Source: Bacteroidales bacterium
GTDB lineage: Bacteria > Bacteroidota > Bacteroidia > Bacteroidales > UBA932
NCBI GenBank assembly: GCA_017469845.1
Contig: JAFUFP010000049.1
Location: forward strand, 1-64,000
Reading direction: 5' to 3'
DNA length: 64,000 bases
This document shows positions 16,413-24,435 of the stretch, piece after piece. Made by a program: the position numbers and the translations under genes. The stretch's first letter is position 1. Every line of letters begins with the position of its first letter. The notes beneath the pieces were generated by a model. The model made no database searches, was not told the origin of the DNA, and was given only the letters and a program-made list of their open reading frames with translations.

Positions 16413-17510
16413 ATGGCGACATTATCCAGAATAGTGGTCCAGGATTTCAGGAACATTGCCCTCGGGGAGATATCCTTCTCTCCGAACATCAACTGCATCT
16501 CCGGGAACAACGGTGAAGGCAAGACCAATCTGATGGATGCGATATGGTATCTGTCAATGTGCAAGAGCGCCTTCTCCAATACCGACAAATTCAATTTCAG
16601 ATACGGAACCGACGCTTTCTCCCTGAGCGGGACCTACGTCATGGAGTCCGGCGCCACGAGCGTCTTTTCCCTCAAGGTGACTTCCGGAGGGGAGAAGAAA
16701 CTCCGCCGTGACGACAAACCTTATCCCCGTATCTCCGAACACATCGGGGAACTTCCCATCGTGATGGTATCTCCGTCTGATACTGTCCTTGTGAGCGACA
16801 GCGGCGAAGAGCGGCGCAAGTTCCTCAACGCGGTCCTTTCGCAGTTGGACCGGCAGTATCTTTCGGATGTGCAGCAATACAACCGCCTTCTCCTTCAGCG
16901 TAACAAGGTCCTGAAGGAGGACAATCCGGACCCCTCCCTTCTGGAGGTTTTCGACATGAGGATGGGGCCTTTCGCTTCGAGGATATATCAGGCGAGGAAG
17001 TCCTTCACGGAGAATCTCGCTCCGGTGGTAGCCGGTTACTATTCGATGATTTCGGGACAGAAGGAGTCCATATCGATCTCGTACGATTCGGACCTTTCGA
17101 CGGGGGATTTCGCCGATGTTCTGCGCTCCAGGAGGGAACGGGACTTGGCGCTCCGTTTCACTTCGGCGGGAGTGCATCGCGACGATCTGGAGTTTTCGAT
17201 GGGAGGGTATCCCATCCGCAAGTGCGGCTCCCAGGGGCAGCAGAAATCTTTCCTTGTGGCCCTCAAGTTCGCCCAGTACGAGATAATGAAGGAAGGGTAC
17301 GGATTCCCGCCCATGCTGCTGCTTGACGACGTCTTCGACAAGCTGGACCTCAGCAGGATATCCAATCTTCTTTCGATGGTTGCCGGAACCGAGTTCGGGC
17401 AGATATTCATAACTGACAGCAATAAGGTGAGGCTCCGTTCAATCGTGGACGGGATAACTTCGGACAGGGCTTATATCGAGACTTCCGGAGGCGTTTTCAC
17501 ACGTGAGTAG
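16413..17510 (+). CDS. recF: DNA replication and repair protein RecF
   Basis: A 365-residue SMC-like ATPase. Walker A is GNNGEGKT near residues 32-39, the ABC signature region is KCGSQGQQKSFLVALKFAQY, and Walker B/D-loop is LLLDDVFDKLD. RecF loads RecA with RecO and RecR at gaps in single-strand DNA. I start at 16413 (MATLSRIVVQDFRN) because the N-terminal beta-strand of the family begins there; the TTG-initiated extension overlaps the promoter. The DUF721 gene begins 2 bp after the stop, so the pair is cotranscribed. Confidence 0.96.
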   Translation: MATLSRIVVQDFRNIALGEISFSPNINCISGNNGEGKTNLMDAIWYLSMCKSAFSNTDKFNFRYGTDAFSLSGTYVMESGATSVFSLKVTSGGEKKLRRDDKPYPRISEHIGELPIVMVSPSDTVLVSDSGEERRKFLNAVLSQLDRQYLSDVQQYNRLLLQRNKVLKEDNPDPSLLEVFDMRMGPFASRIYQARKSFTENLAPVVAGYYSMISGQKESISISYDSDLSTGDFADVLRSRRERDLALRFTSAGVHRDDLEFSMGGYPIRKCGSQGQQKSFLVALKFAQYEIMKEGYGFPPMLLLDDVFDKLDLSRISNLLSMVAGTEFGQIFITDSNKVRLRSIVDGITSDRAYIETSGGVFTRE

Positions 17511-17512
17511 AT

Positions 17513-17860
17513 ATGGCGGAAAAGGATTCCAGGACGATCAGGATATCCAGGAAGAATGCCCTGGGGATGGATGAACTCATCCATCAGTACATCCTTGAGA
17601 TGAAACTCGCTTCGGGACTTGACCGCCAGCTGATTTTCGCGGCGTGGGACAAGGTGTCCGGGGCCGCGAACTACACGGGAGGGAAGTTCTTCAAGGACGG
17701 CGTGCTCCATATCAAGGTCAATTCCTCGATGGTTCGCTCGCAGCTCCTCCTGATGAAAAGGGATATCCTCTCGCGCCTCAATGACAGTCTCATGAAGGAG
17801 GAACTCTTTTCGGGAAGAGGGAATGATGCCCCACCGGTCAAGGATATAATCTTGCGCTAG
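17513..17860 (+). CDS. DUF721 (DciA-like) protein
   Basis: A 115-residue protein with the DUF721 core: a helical N-terminal part (MDELIHQYILEMKLASGLDR, then LIFAAWDKVSG) followed by FFKDGVLHIKVNSSMVRSQL. Members related to DciA recruit the replicative helicase DnaB in bacteria lacking DnaC/DnaI, and coupling to recF is common across bacteria. Bacteroidota versions are short, as here. The helicase-loading role in this organism is inferred from family and neighbour, not shown. Confidence 0.88.
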   Translation: MAEKDSRTIRISRKNALGMDELIHQYILEMKLASGLDRQLIFAAWDKVSGAANYTGGKFFKDGVLHIKVNSSMVRSQLLLMKRDILSRLNDSLMKEELFSGRGNDAPPVKDIILR

Positions 17861-17874
17861 AACCCGTAAGAACC

Positions 17875-17897
17875 TCCGGGCCTGGCCCGGAATTTTT
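17875..17897 (+). terminator. Intrinsic terminator after recF-DUF721
   Basis: TCCGGGC (17875-17881), loop CTG, GCCCGGA (17885-17891), then ATTTTT. Compact stem with a T-tract, 14 bp after the DUF721 stop. Confidence 0.85.
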
Positions 17898-17922
17898 ATA
17901 ATGACTATTAAGTCGACAGTGT

Positions 17923-18987
17923 ATGGAAACCGGATCTGAAAACAACAAACGGATCAAAATCGTGGCGGACAGCGGTATACCTTTCCTCAAGGGAGTGTTC
18001 GAGCCGTTCGCCGACGTACTTTACAAGGAAGGGGCCGCCATAACGAGGGAAGACCTCATGGACGCTTCCGCCCTTCTGACCAGAACCCGCACAAAGTGCA
18101 ACCGTGAACTCCTCGAGGGGACATCCGTCAAGATAATAGCTACGGCCACCATCGGGACGGACCATATCGATACCGACTGGTGCAACGAAGCCGGCATTCT
18201 CGTCCGCAACGCCGCGGGATGCAATGCCGGGGGAGTGATGGAATACGTCTTTTCGGCCATCTACGGAACAGCCGCCAGGAAGTCCATCAATCTTTCGGGC
18301 AAGACCCTCGGAATCATCGGGGTCGGCCATGTCGGGAAAAGGGTTCTGCAGATGTTCCGTTACCTGGGCTTCAACGTCCTTCAGTGCGATCCGCCCCGGG
18401 CCGCGGCCGAAGGGGATTTCCAGTTCGTCAGCCAGGAGTATCTTCTTGAGCATTCGGACATCGTGACGATGCATGTCCCTCTGGATGATACCACAAGGGG
18501 AATGTGCGATGAAGCGTTCTTCTCCAAAATGAAGGACGGGACGCTTTTCCTCAACGCTTCGCGTGGTGAGATAGTGGACGAGGACGCCCTCCTGCGTCAC
18601 ATAGGACGCCTTGGCCCCGTCATCATAGACACGTGGAAGAATGAACCCGACATCAATCACGCCCTTATGGAGAAAGTCTATATCGCGACTCCCCATATAG
18701 CCGGTTATTCCTACCAGGGAAAGCAGAACGGCACATCCGCCGCTGTGAGGGCTGTGGCGCATTATTTCGGATTCACCGACCTTTACGAATTCTTCCCTCC
18801 GACCGAGTTCCCGGAAAACGAAGCGGTGAAACTCGACCTCAAAGGCAAAACTCAAGGCGAAATTGCTGCGGTAATTCAATATAATTATCCTATATTTACG
18901 GATGATTTCATGTTCAGGCTCGAACCGGGCGCTTTCGAGCGTCTCCGTACGGAGTACAAATACCGTCGTGAGGTGTACGTGGACTGA
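17923..18987 (+). CDS. pdxB: Erythronate-4-phosphate dehydrogenase
   Basis: A 354-residue D-2-hydroxyacid dehydrogenase. The N-terminus IKIVADSGIPFL, the sequence IIATATIGTDHIDTDWC and the NAD-binding GIIGVGHVGKRVL are characteristic of PdxB. Catalytic residues are recognisable: Arg in LNASRGEIVD, Glu in KNEP, His in ATPHIAGYS. The enzyme oxidises 4-phosphoerythronate in the DXP-dependent route to pyridoxal 5'-phosphate. A C-terminal PdxB dimerisation segment (about 290-354) separates it from other family members. DUF4301 follows by 41 bp on the same strand. Confidence 0.95.
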   Translation: METGSENNKRIKIVADSGIPFLKGVFEPFADVLYKEGAAITREDLMDASALLTRTRTKCNRELLEGTSVKIIATATIGTDHIDTDWCNEAGILVRNAAGCNAGGVMEYVFSAIYGTAARKSINLSGKTLGIIGVGHVGKRVLQMFRYLGFNVLQCDPPRAAAEGDFQFVSQEYLLEHSDIVTMHVPLDDTTRGMCDEAFFSKMKDGTLFLNASRGEIVDEDALLRHIGRLGPVIIDTWKNEPDINHALMEKVYIATPHIAGYSYQGKQNGTSAAVRAVAHYFGFTDLYEFFPPTEFPENEAVKLDLKGKTQGEIAAVIQYNYPIFTDDFMFRLEPGAFERLRTEYKYRREVYVD

Positions 18988-19028
18988 ACGGGACACAATT
19001 CTTGAAACAAAAAACACAGACTATAGCC

Positions 19029-20534
19029 ATGTTCACAAGTGAGGACTTAAAACAGATTGAAAGCAGAGGTGCTACCCTCAAACAGGTCGATGCCCAGATC
19101 GAAAGATTCCGCAAAGGTTTCCCGTGGATGAAGATCGTAGGAGCCGCAACCCCCGAAAGAGGTATTCTCGTCCTTTCCGATGAGGAAGCCGACAAAGCCG
19201 TCAAATACTACGAAGGCGCTTCGATAGCCGGCAAATGCAAGTTCGTTCCCGCATCGGGAGCCGCTTCCAGAATGTTCAAGAGCATCTTCGCGGACCTCAA
19301 GGTCCTTGAGGGTGGTGACGACATTCCCGAGGGAGCCGCCGTCCGCCGCCTCGCAGCGGAAATAGAGAAGTTCGCTTTCTATACTCCGGAACTCTTCGGA
19401 ACGCCCGAGGATACACCCGAATACCGCAAGAGCGTAGCTTCCAAAGTCCTGGGAGAACCTGGACTGGGATACGGCTCCAAGCCCAAAGGCGTGATCAAGT
19501 TCCACCGTTATCCGGACGAGTGCCGGACCGCTTTCGCCGAGCATCTGGTAGAAGCCCAGGATTACATGAGGAACGATGACGGTACGGCATCGCTCGTTGT
19601 CACGATTTCTCCTGAGCACAGGCCCCTTTTTGAAGCGGCTCTCGCCGAGGTGAAGGACAAATATGAGAAGAAGTACGGCATCAGGTACAATATCACTTTC
19701 ACATATCAGGACAAGGCTACGGACACGATAGCCGTCGATGTGAAGAACCGTCCTTTCAGGACTGAAGATGACGTCCTCCTTTTCCGTCCCGCCGGACACG
19801 GTGCCCTCATCTACAACCTCAATGCAGTCCCCGAGGAGATCGTTTCCATAAAGAACATCGACAACGTCTCCAACGAAAGGCTCCTTCCCGTTACCGCCCG
19901 TTACAAGAAGGTCCTTCTGGGCAAATGCCTAGAGCTGAGGGATACTATCTTCGGATATCTCAAAGCATTCGACGGAATTTCGGATCCCGCTTCAGCGGAG
20001 TGCCGCCAGCTGTGCGACAAGGTCGAGTCCTTCCTCGACAAGGTCCTCTGCATCCAGCTTCCTCTCACCACCGATCCCGCTGACAGGGTTGCTCTTCTCC
20101 GCTCCAAGCTCAATCGCCCGATCCGCGTCTGCGGAATGGTGAAGAACGAGGGCGAACCCGGAGGAGGTCCCTTCATAATCGCCGGCAAGGACGGCTCCAG
20201 CAATCTGCAGATTCTCGAAAGCGTCCAGATCAACATGGCTGACGAAAGGTCTGAGAAGATACTTTCCAACGCGACCCATTTCAATCCTGTCGATCTGGTG
20301 TGCTGCCTTCGTGACTACAAGGGAGAGAAGTTCGATCTTCTCAAGTACGTCGACGAGGATGCCGGATTCATAAGCTCCAAGAGCTACCAGGGCAGGGAAC
20401 TCAAGGCCCTTGAACTCCCCGGACTCTGGAACGGAGCCATGAGCGACTGGAACACCCTCTTCGTTGAAGTTCCTCTTGAGACTTTCAACCCCGTGAAGGT
20501 TGTCCTCGATCTCCTCAGACCCGCTCACCAGTAG
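19029..20534 (+). CDS. DUF4301 family protein
   Basis: A 501-residue cytoplasmic protein matching the Bacteroidota family DUF4301. Recognisable segments: TSEDLKQIESRGATLKQVDA at the start, FVPASGAASRMFKSIFADL near residue 75, and GALIYNLNAVPEEIVSIKNI and KNEGEPGGGPF later. The SGAASRM loop resembles the Gly-rich nucleotide-binding loop of nucleotidyltransferases, so an NTP- or sugar-phosphate-using enzyme is conceivable, but the function is unknown. I start at 19029 because the frame upstream opens only from a TTG. It follows pdxB by 41 bp, so a shared transcript is likely. Confidence 0.9.
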   Translation: MFTSEDLKQIESRGATLKQVDAQIERFRKGFPWMKIVGAATPERGILVLSDEEADKAVKYYEGASIAGKCKFVPASGAASRMFKSIFADLKVLEGGDDIPEGAAVRRLAAEIEKFAFYTPELFGTPEDTPEYRKSVASKVLGEPGLGYGSKPKGVIKFHRYPDECRTAFAEHLVEAQDYMRNDDGTASLVVTISPEHRPLFEAALAEVKDKYEKKYGIRYNITFTYQDKATDTIAVDVKNRPFRTEDDVLLFRPAGHGALIYNLNAVPEEIVSIKNIDNVSNERLLPVTARYKKVLLGKCLELRDTIFGYLKAFDGISDPASAECRQLCDKVESFLDKVLCIQLPLTTDPADRVALLRSKLNRPIRVCGMVKNEGEPGGGPFIIAGKDGSSNLQILESVQINMADERSEKILSNATHFNPVDLVCCLRDYKGEKFDLLKYVDEDAGFISSKSYQGRELKALELPGLWNGAMSDWNTLFVEVPLETFNPVKVVLDLLRPAHQ

Positions 20535-20580
20535 GATTGATTCCCTTGCCCTTTACGGGCACACTTATATAATATATTAA

Positions 20581-20612
20581 GATGACCGTCACTTCGATGG
20601 CCATCTTTTTTT
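20581..20612 (+). terminator. Intrinsic terminator after DUF4301
   Basis: GATGACC (20581-20587) pairs with GGCCATC (20599-20605), one mismatch, followed by seven Ts. Confidence 0.7.
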
Positions 20613-20653
20613 GACCGGGAAAGAAAAAATTGCAAAAAAATTCTACCGAAGTG

Positions 20654-20707
20654 TTGCGGAAAAGAAAAAAGTATCTATCTTTGCAGTGTACTAATAAACT
20701 AATACAC
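20654..20707 (+). promoter_or_regulatory. Promoter with GntR(YtrA)-type operator
   Basis: The -33 TTG (20654-20656), a 19-bp spacer and -7 TATCTTTG (20676-20683) make a good Bacteroidota promoter. Starting 3 bp later is a 22-bp imperfect inverted repeat (20686-20707) with arms GTGTA and TACAC and an internal direct repeat CTAATA. It covers the expected transcription start. The operon encodes a GntR protein of the YtrA subfamily, whose operators are GTGTA...TACAC-type repeats, so I infer autorepression. Confidence 0.75.
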
Positions 20708-20758
20708 CATATGACCGGACTCGGTCTATGATGAATCAAGCAACAAACAACTGTAAAG

Positions 20759-21586
20759 ATGATATCAATAAATTCGTTGGCATTCAGTTACCGCTCGCAT
20801 AGGGTACTGAGTAACATTACGATGACTCTCGAGGAGGGCAAGATTTATGGCCTTCTCGGAGAGAATGGAGTGGGGAAGACAACTCTTCTCACTCTTCTTG
20901 CCGGGCTCAAGGCTCCACAGGAAGGTTCCATCCTTATTGAAGGTGTCGAGCCCTTCAAACGTCTCCCATCCATACTTCAGCAGCAGTACTATCTTCCTGA
21001 TGAGGTCATGCCCAGAAATATGGTGGCATCCGTGTGGGCGAAAAGTTCGGGCGTTTTCTGGCCGAACTTCTCCTTTGAGAAATTCCTCACCATCATGGAG
21101 GAATTCGAACTGTTGCCTCAGATGAGGATGAACGCGATGAGTGCCGGGCAGCTCAAGAAAACTTATCTGTGTTTCGCCCTGGCCACCAACGCGAAATATC
21201 TTTTCATGGATGAACCGACGAACGGTCTCGACATCCCGTCGAAGACCCAGTTCAGAAGCGCCATTACGAAGTACACTTCGGATGATTCGGTGATAGTGAT
21301 TTCAACTCACCAGGTGAGGGACCTTGAGAACATAATAGATCCCATCATCATTCTCGACCACAGGGAGGTTCTTCTCAGTGCTGATCTTGAGACTATCACC
21401 TCCAAACTGTACTTCGACTACGGAAACGTCATCGTTCCGGACGCCTTGTACAGCGAGAGGCTTCCCGGAGGTTTCATTCAGGTGTATCCCAACAAGGACG
21501 GCCTTGAAAGCAAGGTAAACATCGAGGCTCTTTTCAATGCCATGCATTCGAACAAGGAACTCATCAAAAACATGTTCAAGGCTTAA
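20759..21586 (+). CDS. ABC transporter ATP-binding protein
   Basis: A 275-residue ATPase. Walker A is GENGVGKT (residues 34-41), the signature is the variant MSAGQLKK instead of LSGGQ, Walker B is LFMDEPTNGLD and the switch His is in STHQVRDLENI. The C-terminal 60 residues extend past the nucleotide-binding domain. It powers the membrane partner encoded 15 bp downstream. Operons of this make-up (ABC pair, YtrA-type GntR, DUF2807 protein) are linked to envelope or antimicrobial-peptide stress in other bacteria; the substrate here cannot be read. Confidence 0.93.
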   Translation: MISINSLAFSYRSHRVLSNITMTLEEGKIYGLLGENGVGKTTLLTLLAGLKAPQEGSILIEGVEPFKRLPSILQQQYYLPDEVMPRNMVASVWAKSSGVFWPNFSFEKFLTIMEEFELLPQMRMNAMSAGQLKKTYLCFALATNAKYLFMDEPTNGLDIPSKTQFRSAITKYTSDDSVIVISTHQVRDLENIIDPIIILDHREVLLSADLETITSKLYFDYGNVIVPDALYSERLPGGFIQVYPNKDGLESKVNIEALFNAMHSNKELIKNMFKA

Positions 21587-21601
21587 ATAGGAGGAATCAT
21601 T

Positions 21602-22453
21602 ATGGAAACAAATACCAAGAACAACGTTTTCGACTTCGGACGTTTCGGAAAGTACCTCACTTTCGACCTCCGGAACGCATGGTCCAACTTCGGACCCGGC
21701 ATCCTTATTCTGGCCGCGATGCCGCTCATCATTTATATTGGGAATATCCTCTTCAACAATATGTGGGGTGGTTCATGGTCATCTCCGGCCTTACTGACAA
21801 GGTTGAGTTTCTTATCGGTAACGGTGGTCCTTACTTCCATAGTCTTTCCTTCGAAACTGTACGGAATGCTGACATCGAAAAAGGAGGGTACTGACTATCT
21901 CATGGTGCCGGCTTCGACGCTGGAGAAATTCTGCTCGATGATTCTCGTGAGCGTAGTCATCGTTCCCGTAGTTTTCCTCGTCGCATACTACTGCCTTGAC
22001 GGACTGCTTTCACTTTGCGACCCCACTTATGGACAGGCCCTCTTGAACTACAAGATGAAATCCCTCGGTGACATTATGGTGTCATCCTCTTTCGCTGAAA
22101 ATGATGTGAATGATGTGATTTCTTTCACCGGTGGCGGATTTTTGGCAATTGTGCCCAAGATGGCCATTACCATAATATTGTTCCTTCTCGGGGCCCTTTG
22201 CTTCCGCAAGTGGAAAATATTCGGAACCATCTCCGCCATGATCGCCGTCTCGATAGTTCTGTCACTGTTGTTCTACGCTCTTGCTGAAGCCGGGCTCCTG
22301 AATTTCCTTGAGAGCTTCATCGAAAATATGCAGGATAAGGATCCCGACACTCTGTTCGGTATCGCCAAGACCGTTTCTGTCGTCGTTAATCTTCTCCTGG
22401 GAGTCGGACTCATGGTCGCGATATTCTTCCGTCTCAAAACCTTAAAGCATTAG
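21602..22453 (+). CDS. ABC-2 type transporter membrane subunit
   Basis: A 283-residue polytopic protein with about six hydrophobic helices (for example NFGPGILILAAMPLIIYIGNI near 25-45 and VSVVVNLLLGVGLMVAIFF near the C-terminus). No extracytoplasmic substrate-binding domain is visible. It is the likely permease partner of the ATPase upstream. The GntR start is 3 bp after its stop. Family membership is inferred from topology and operon context, because the sequence itself has few conserved motifs. Confidence 0.8.
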   Translation: METNTKNNVFDFGRFGKYLTFDLRNAWSNFGPGILILAAMPLIIYIGNILFNNMWGGSWSSPALLTRLSFLSVTVVLTSIVFPSKLYGMLTSKKEGTDYLMVPASTLEKFCSMILVSVVIVPVVFLVAYYCLDGLLSLCDPTYGQALLNYKMKSLGDIMVSSSFAENDVNDVISFTGGGFLAIVPKMAITIILFLLGALCFRKWKIFGTISAMIAVSIVLSLLFYALAEAGLLNFLESFIENMQDKDPDTLFGIAKTVSVVVNLLLGVGLMVAIFFRLKTLKH

Positions 22454-22456
22454 GAT

Positions 22457-22807
22457 ATGGATTTCGATTCTAACAAACCGATATACCTTCAGATCAGCGA
22501 TTCGCTTTGCGAGAGGATTCTTGGGGGAGAATTCAAGGAGGAGGAGAGGATCCCTTCCGTACGCGAATACGGATCTTCGATAGGCGTGAATCCCAATACC
22601 GTCATGAGGACCTACGAGTTCCTCACCCAGGATGGGATCATCTACAACAAAAGGGGAATTGGTTACTTCGTCTCCTCCGGAGCGAAGGACCTCATCCTCG
22701 CGAGGCAGCGCAAGGCCTTCCTCGAGGAGGAACTTCCCGAAATCGTCCGCAGGATGAAGATCCTCGGAATACCGATGTCGGTATTTGCCGATCAGGAGGA
22801 AAAATAA
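22457..22807 (+). CDS. GntR-family regulator, YtrA subfamily
   Basis: A 116-residue protein: a winged helix-turn-helix at 1-72 (YLQISDSLCERILGGEFKEE, then PSVREYGSSIGVNPNTVMRT, then GIIYNKRGIGYFV) followed by a short helical dimerisation tail. The short length without a ligand-binding domain is the hallmark of the YtrA group. It is encoded inside the ABC operon it probably represses through the repeat at 20686-20707. The inducing signal is unknown. Confidence 0.93.
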   Translation: MDFDSNKPIYLQISDSLCERILGGEFKEEERIPSVREYGSSIGVNPNTVMRTYEFLTQDGIIYNKRGIGYFVSSGAKDLILARQRKAFLEEELPEIVRRMKILGIPMSVFADQEEK

Positions 22808-22900
22808 TCTTCCGTAGGTGCAACAATTGACGGATGATTCCGTCATAGTAAATGGAGAACCGGAAAAGGTTCAATTTGGAGATATAATGACATTTTCGAT

Positions 22901-23608
22901 ATGAAACATTCAAAGACTGTACTTTCACTGATTTTATCCGCGATCGTTTTGGCCGCTTCAGCCACATCCTGCGTAGTGAGGATCAATATGAACGATCAGA
23001 AGGCGGTGTCTCCCCAAGGGAATGTGGTGACACGGACCGTTGTCCCTGAAAAGGATTTCACGACGACATCAATGGCGGGAAGTTTCGATCTGGAGATAAT
23101 CCAGTCCGAAGGAGACCCCAGAATAGAAGTTACCACTTACGAGAATATTCAGGACCTTTTCCGTCCGGTGGTGAAAAACGGCAATCTCGGCCTTTCCTTC
23201 GGAAACGATTCCGTAAGGGTAGTGAATCTCAAGGATACGAGGGTCGTGCTTTATGTGAGCGACCTTCGCGGAGTCTCTCTCGCCGGTTCCGGTGACCTTT
23301 CCGTCCCTTCGATGTCGACGGAGAAGGATTTCAGAGTGGCGTTGGCCGGTTCAGGTGACATTTCCATCGGAAGTCTTTCCTGCGGAGAACTTTCCTTCAG
23401 CGTCGCCGGTTCAGGTGACATTTCAGCGAAAGGGATTTCCTGCGGTTCTCTCGAGGCAAGCGTGGCCGGATCCGGAGATGTCACCCTGTCAGGTACAGCC
23501 GAAACTGCCAAGTACAGTGTCGCAGGCTCAGGTGACATCAATGCGAAGGGCCTCAAGTCCGGAGATGTCAAGACATCAAAGGCCGGTTCGGGAACGATTT
23601 CGTACTAG
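22901..23608 (+). CDS. DUF2807 (GIN-domain) lipoprotein
   Basis: A 235-residue lipoprotein with signal peptide and Cys24 (SATSC). The domain shows the repeated AGSGD signature: VSLAGSGDLSV, VALAGSGDISI, SVAGSGDISA, SVAGSGDVTL and SVAGSGDINA, each a turn of a right-handed beta-helix. It is exported and lipid-anchored; the function of this family is unknown, but it often accompanies GntR-controlled ABC transporters in Bacteroidota. It follows the GntR gene by 93 bp and most likely belongs to the same operon. The AGSGD repeats give short DNA repeats at 23,283-23,560. Confidence 0.9.
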   Translation: MKHSKTVLSLILSAIVLAASATSCVVRINMNDQKAVSPQGNVVTRTVVPEKDFTTTSMAGSFDLEIIQSEGDPRIEVTTYENIQDLFRPVVKNGNLGLSFGNDSVRVVNLKDTRVVLYVSDLRGVSLAGSGDLSVPSMSTEKDFRVALAGSGDISIGSLSCGELSFSVAGSGDISAKGISCGSLEASVAGSGDVTLSGTAETAKYSVAGSGDINAKGLKSGDVKTSKAGSGTISY

Positions 23609-23719
23609 GAAACGACCAATACATGAAATACTTTTTTCATCTACAGAATCTACAGAATAAGTAAGTCACATTGACCTCTATGGAAATGCTTCTTCCGGAA
23701 AACCTCCGGAAAGAAAATA

Positions 23720-23759
23720 TAAAGGGAACCGTCACCTGTGAAGGCCGCGGTTCCTTTTT
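23720..23759 (+). terminator. Intrinsic terminator after the GntR/ABC operon
   Basis: The arm AAAGGGAACCG pairs with CGGTTCCTTTTT (one bulged G), closing a GC-rich loop and ending in a T-run. Confidence 0.75.
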
Positions 23760-23824
23760 CCGTTACAGATAAAGGGATGATCGCGGAGGATGGATGTGTA
23801 GGCAGGCGGGCCGGGAGGAGAGTT

Positions 23825-23855
23825 TTTGCGTTTTTTGTTCTTTTTGCTATCTTTG
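23825..23855 (+). promoter_or_regulatory. Promoter of the lipoprotein gene at 23,900
   Basis: -33 TTTG (23825-23828), 19-bp spacer, -7 TATCTTTG (23848-23855) followed by C. This decides the start: transcription begins after the upstream ATG of the frame, so 23,900 is used. Confidence 0.75.
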
Positions 23856-23899
23856 CGCCGTACTTTTACCTGACCTGGTTTATTGTTATACCAGATCAA

Positions 23900-24346
23900 A
23901 TGAATATCAGACATTTATCTTGGCTTTTAGCCATTTTTGCGATAGGTCTTCCGCTTCTTTCGGGATGCTCGAAGGAGACCGGCGATAAAGAAGAAGGCGC
24001 TACCGTGGTCGTCCACGGGAGAACCCTTGACAAAGCGACCGTTGCTCCGATCATGGGCATTAGGGTCGTTCTCAACGCATACAGTACGTCCGATTCCAGG
24101 ACCAGGAAACCCGTGCAGAGTGATACGACCTACACGAGGACGGACGGTCTTTTCGAGATCATAACCACCGAGAACCATTCTTCTTTGACGTACGAACTGG
24201 TGGCGACCGATGTCGAGGAACTCACCGGCGGACGTTACTCCGAATCCGTTATCGGGATATCCCTTTCTCCGGACAGCCCTTCCTTCAATCCGACCACCAA
24301 CACTTACCATATGGAAGGGAACGATTTCTATATGGAGAAAAAGTGA
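23900..24346 (+). CDS. Lipoprotein with carboxypeptidase-regulatory-like fold
   Basis: A 148-residue lipoprotein with lipobox LLSGC (Cys23). The mature part resembles a small beta-sandwich: VVVHGRTLDKATVAPIMGIR, then SDTTYTRTDGLFEIIT, like the GxVxD...DxxG-F pattern of carboxypeptidase-regulatory domains. Similar small lipoproteins in Bacteroidota accompany radical-SAM genes, but none is adjacent here. The start is set by the promoter at 23825-23855. Probably outer-membrane or surface anchored; function unknown. Confidence 0.8.
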   Translation: MNIRHLSWLLAIFAIGLPLLSGCSKETGDKEEGATVVVHGRTLDKATVAPIMGIRVVLNAYSTSDSRTRKPVQSDTTYTRTDGLFEIITTENHSSLTYELVATDVEELTGGRYSESVIGISLSPDSPSFNPTTNTYHMEGNDFYMEKK

Positions 24347-24380
24347 TTTCCGGACCGGAGCCTTTCAGCGGAAAAACAAT

Positions 24381-24416
24381 GACGGCCACCCTTGGAGGGC
24401 GGCCGCCGTCTTTTTT
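24381..24416 (+). terminator. Intrinsic terminator between convergent genes
   Basis: GACGGC (24381-24386) and GCCGTC (24405-24410) close a GC-rich hairpin followed by six Ts. It ends the lipoprotein transcript before the convergent deoxyhypusine synthase-like gene. Confidence 0.8.
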
Positions 24417-24435
24417 ACGCTTTCGCGCCTTTGTC

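Noticed and set aside
17908-19017. 369-codon minus-strand frame over pdxB
   Set aside because: pdxB shows clear NAD-binding and catalytic motifs on the plus strand; the minus frame is a mirror of codon bias.
23283-23560. Short spaced DNA repeats resembling a CRISPR array
   Set aside because: They encode the AGSGD turns of the DUF2807 protein; the repeats are degenerate and in frame, and no cas gene is nearby.
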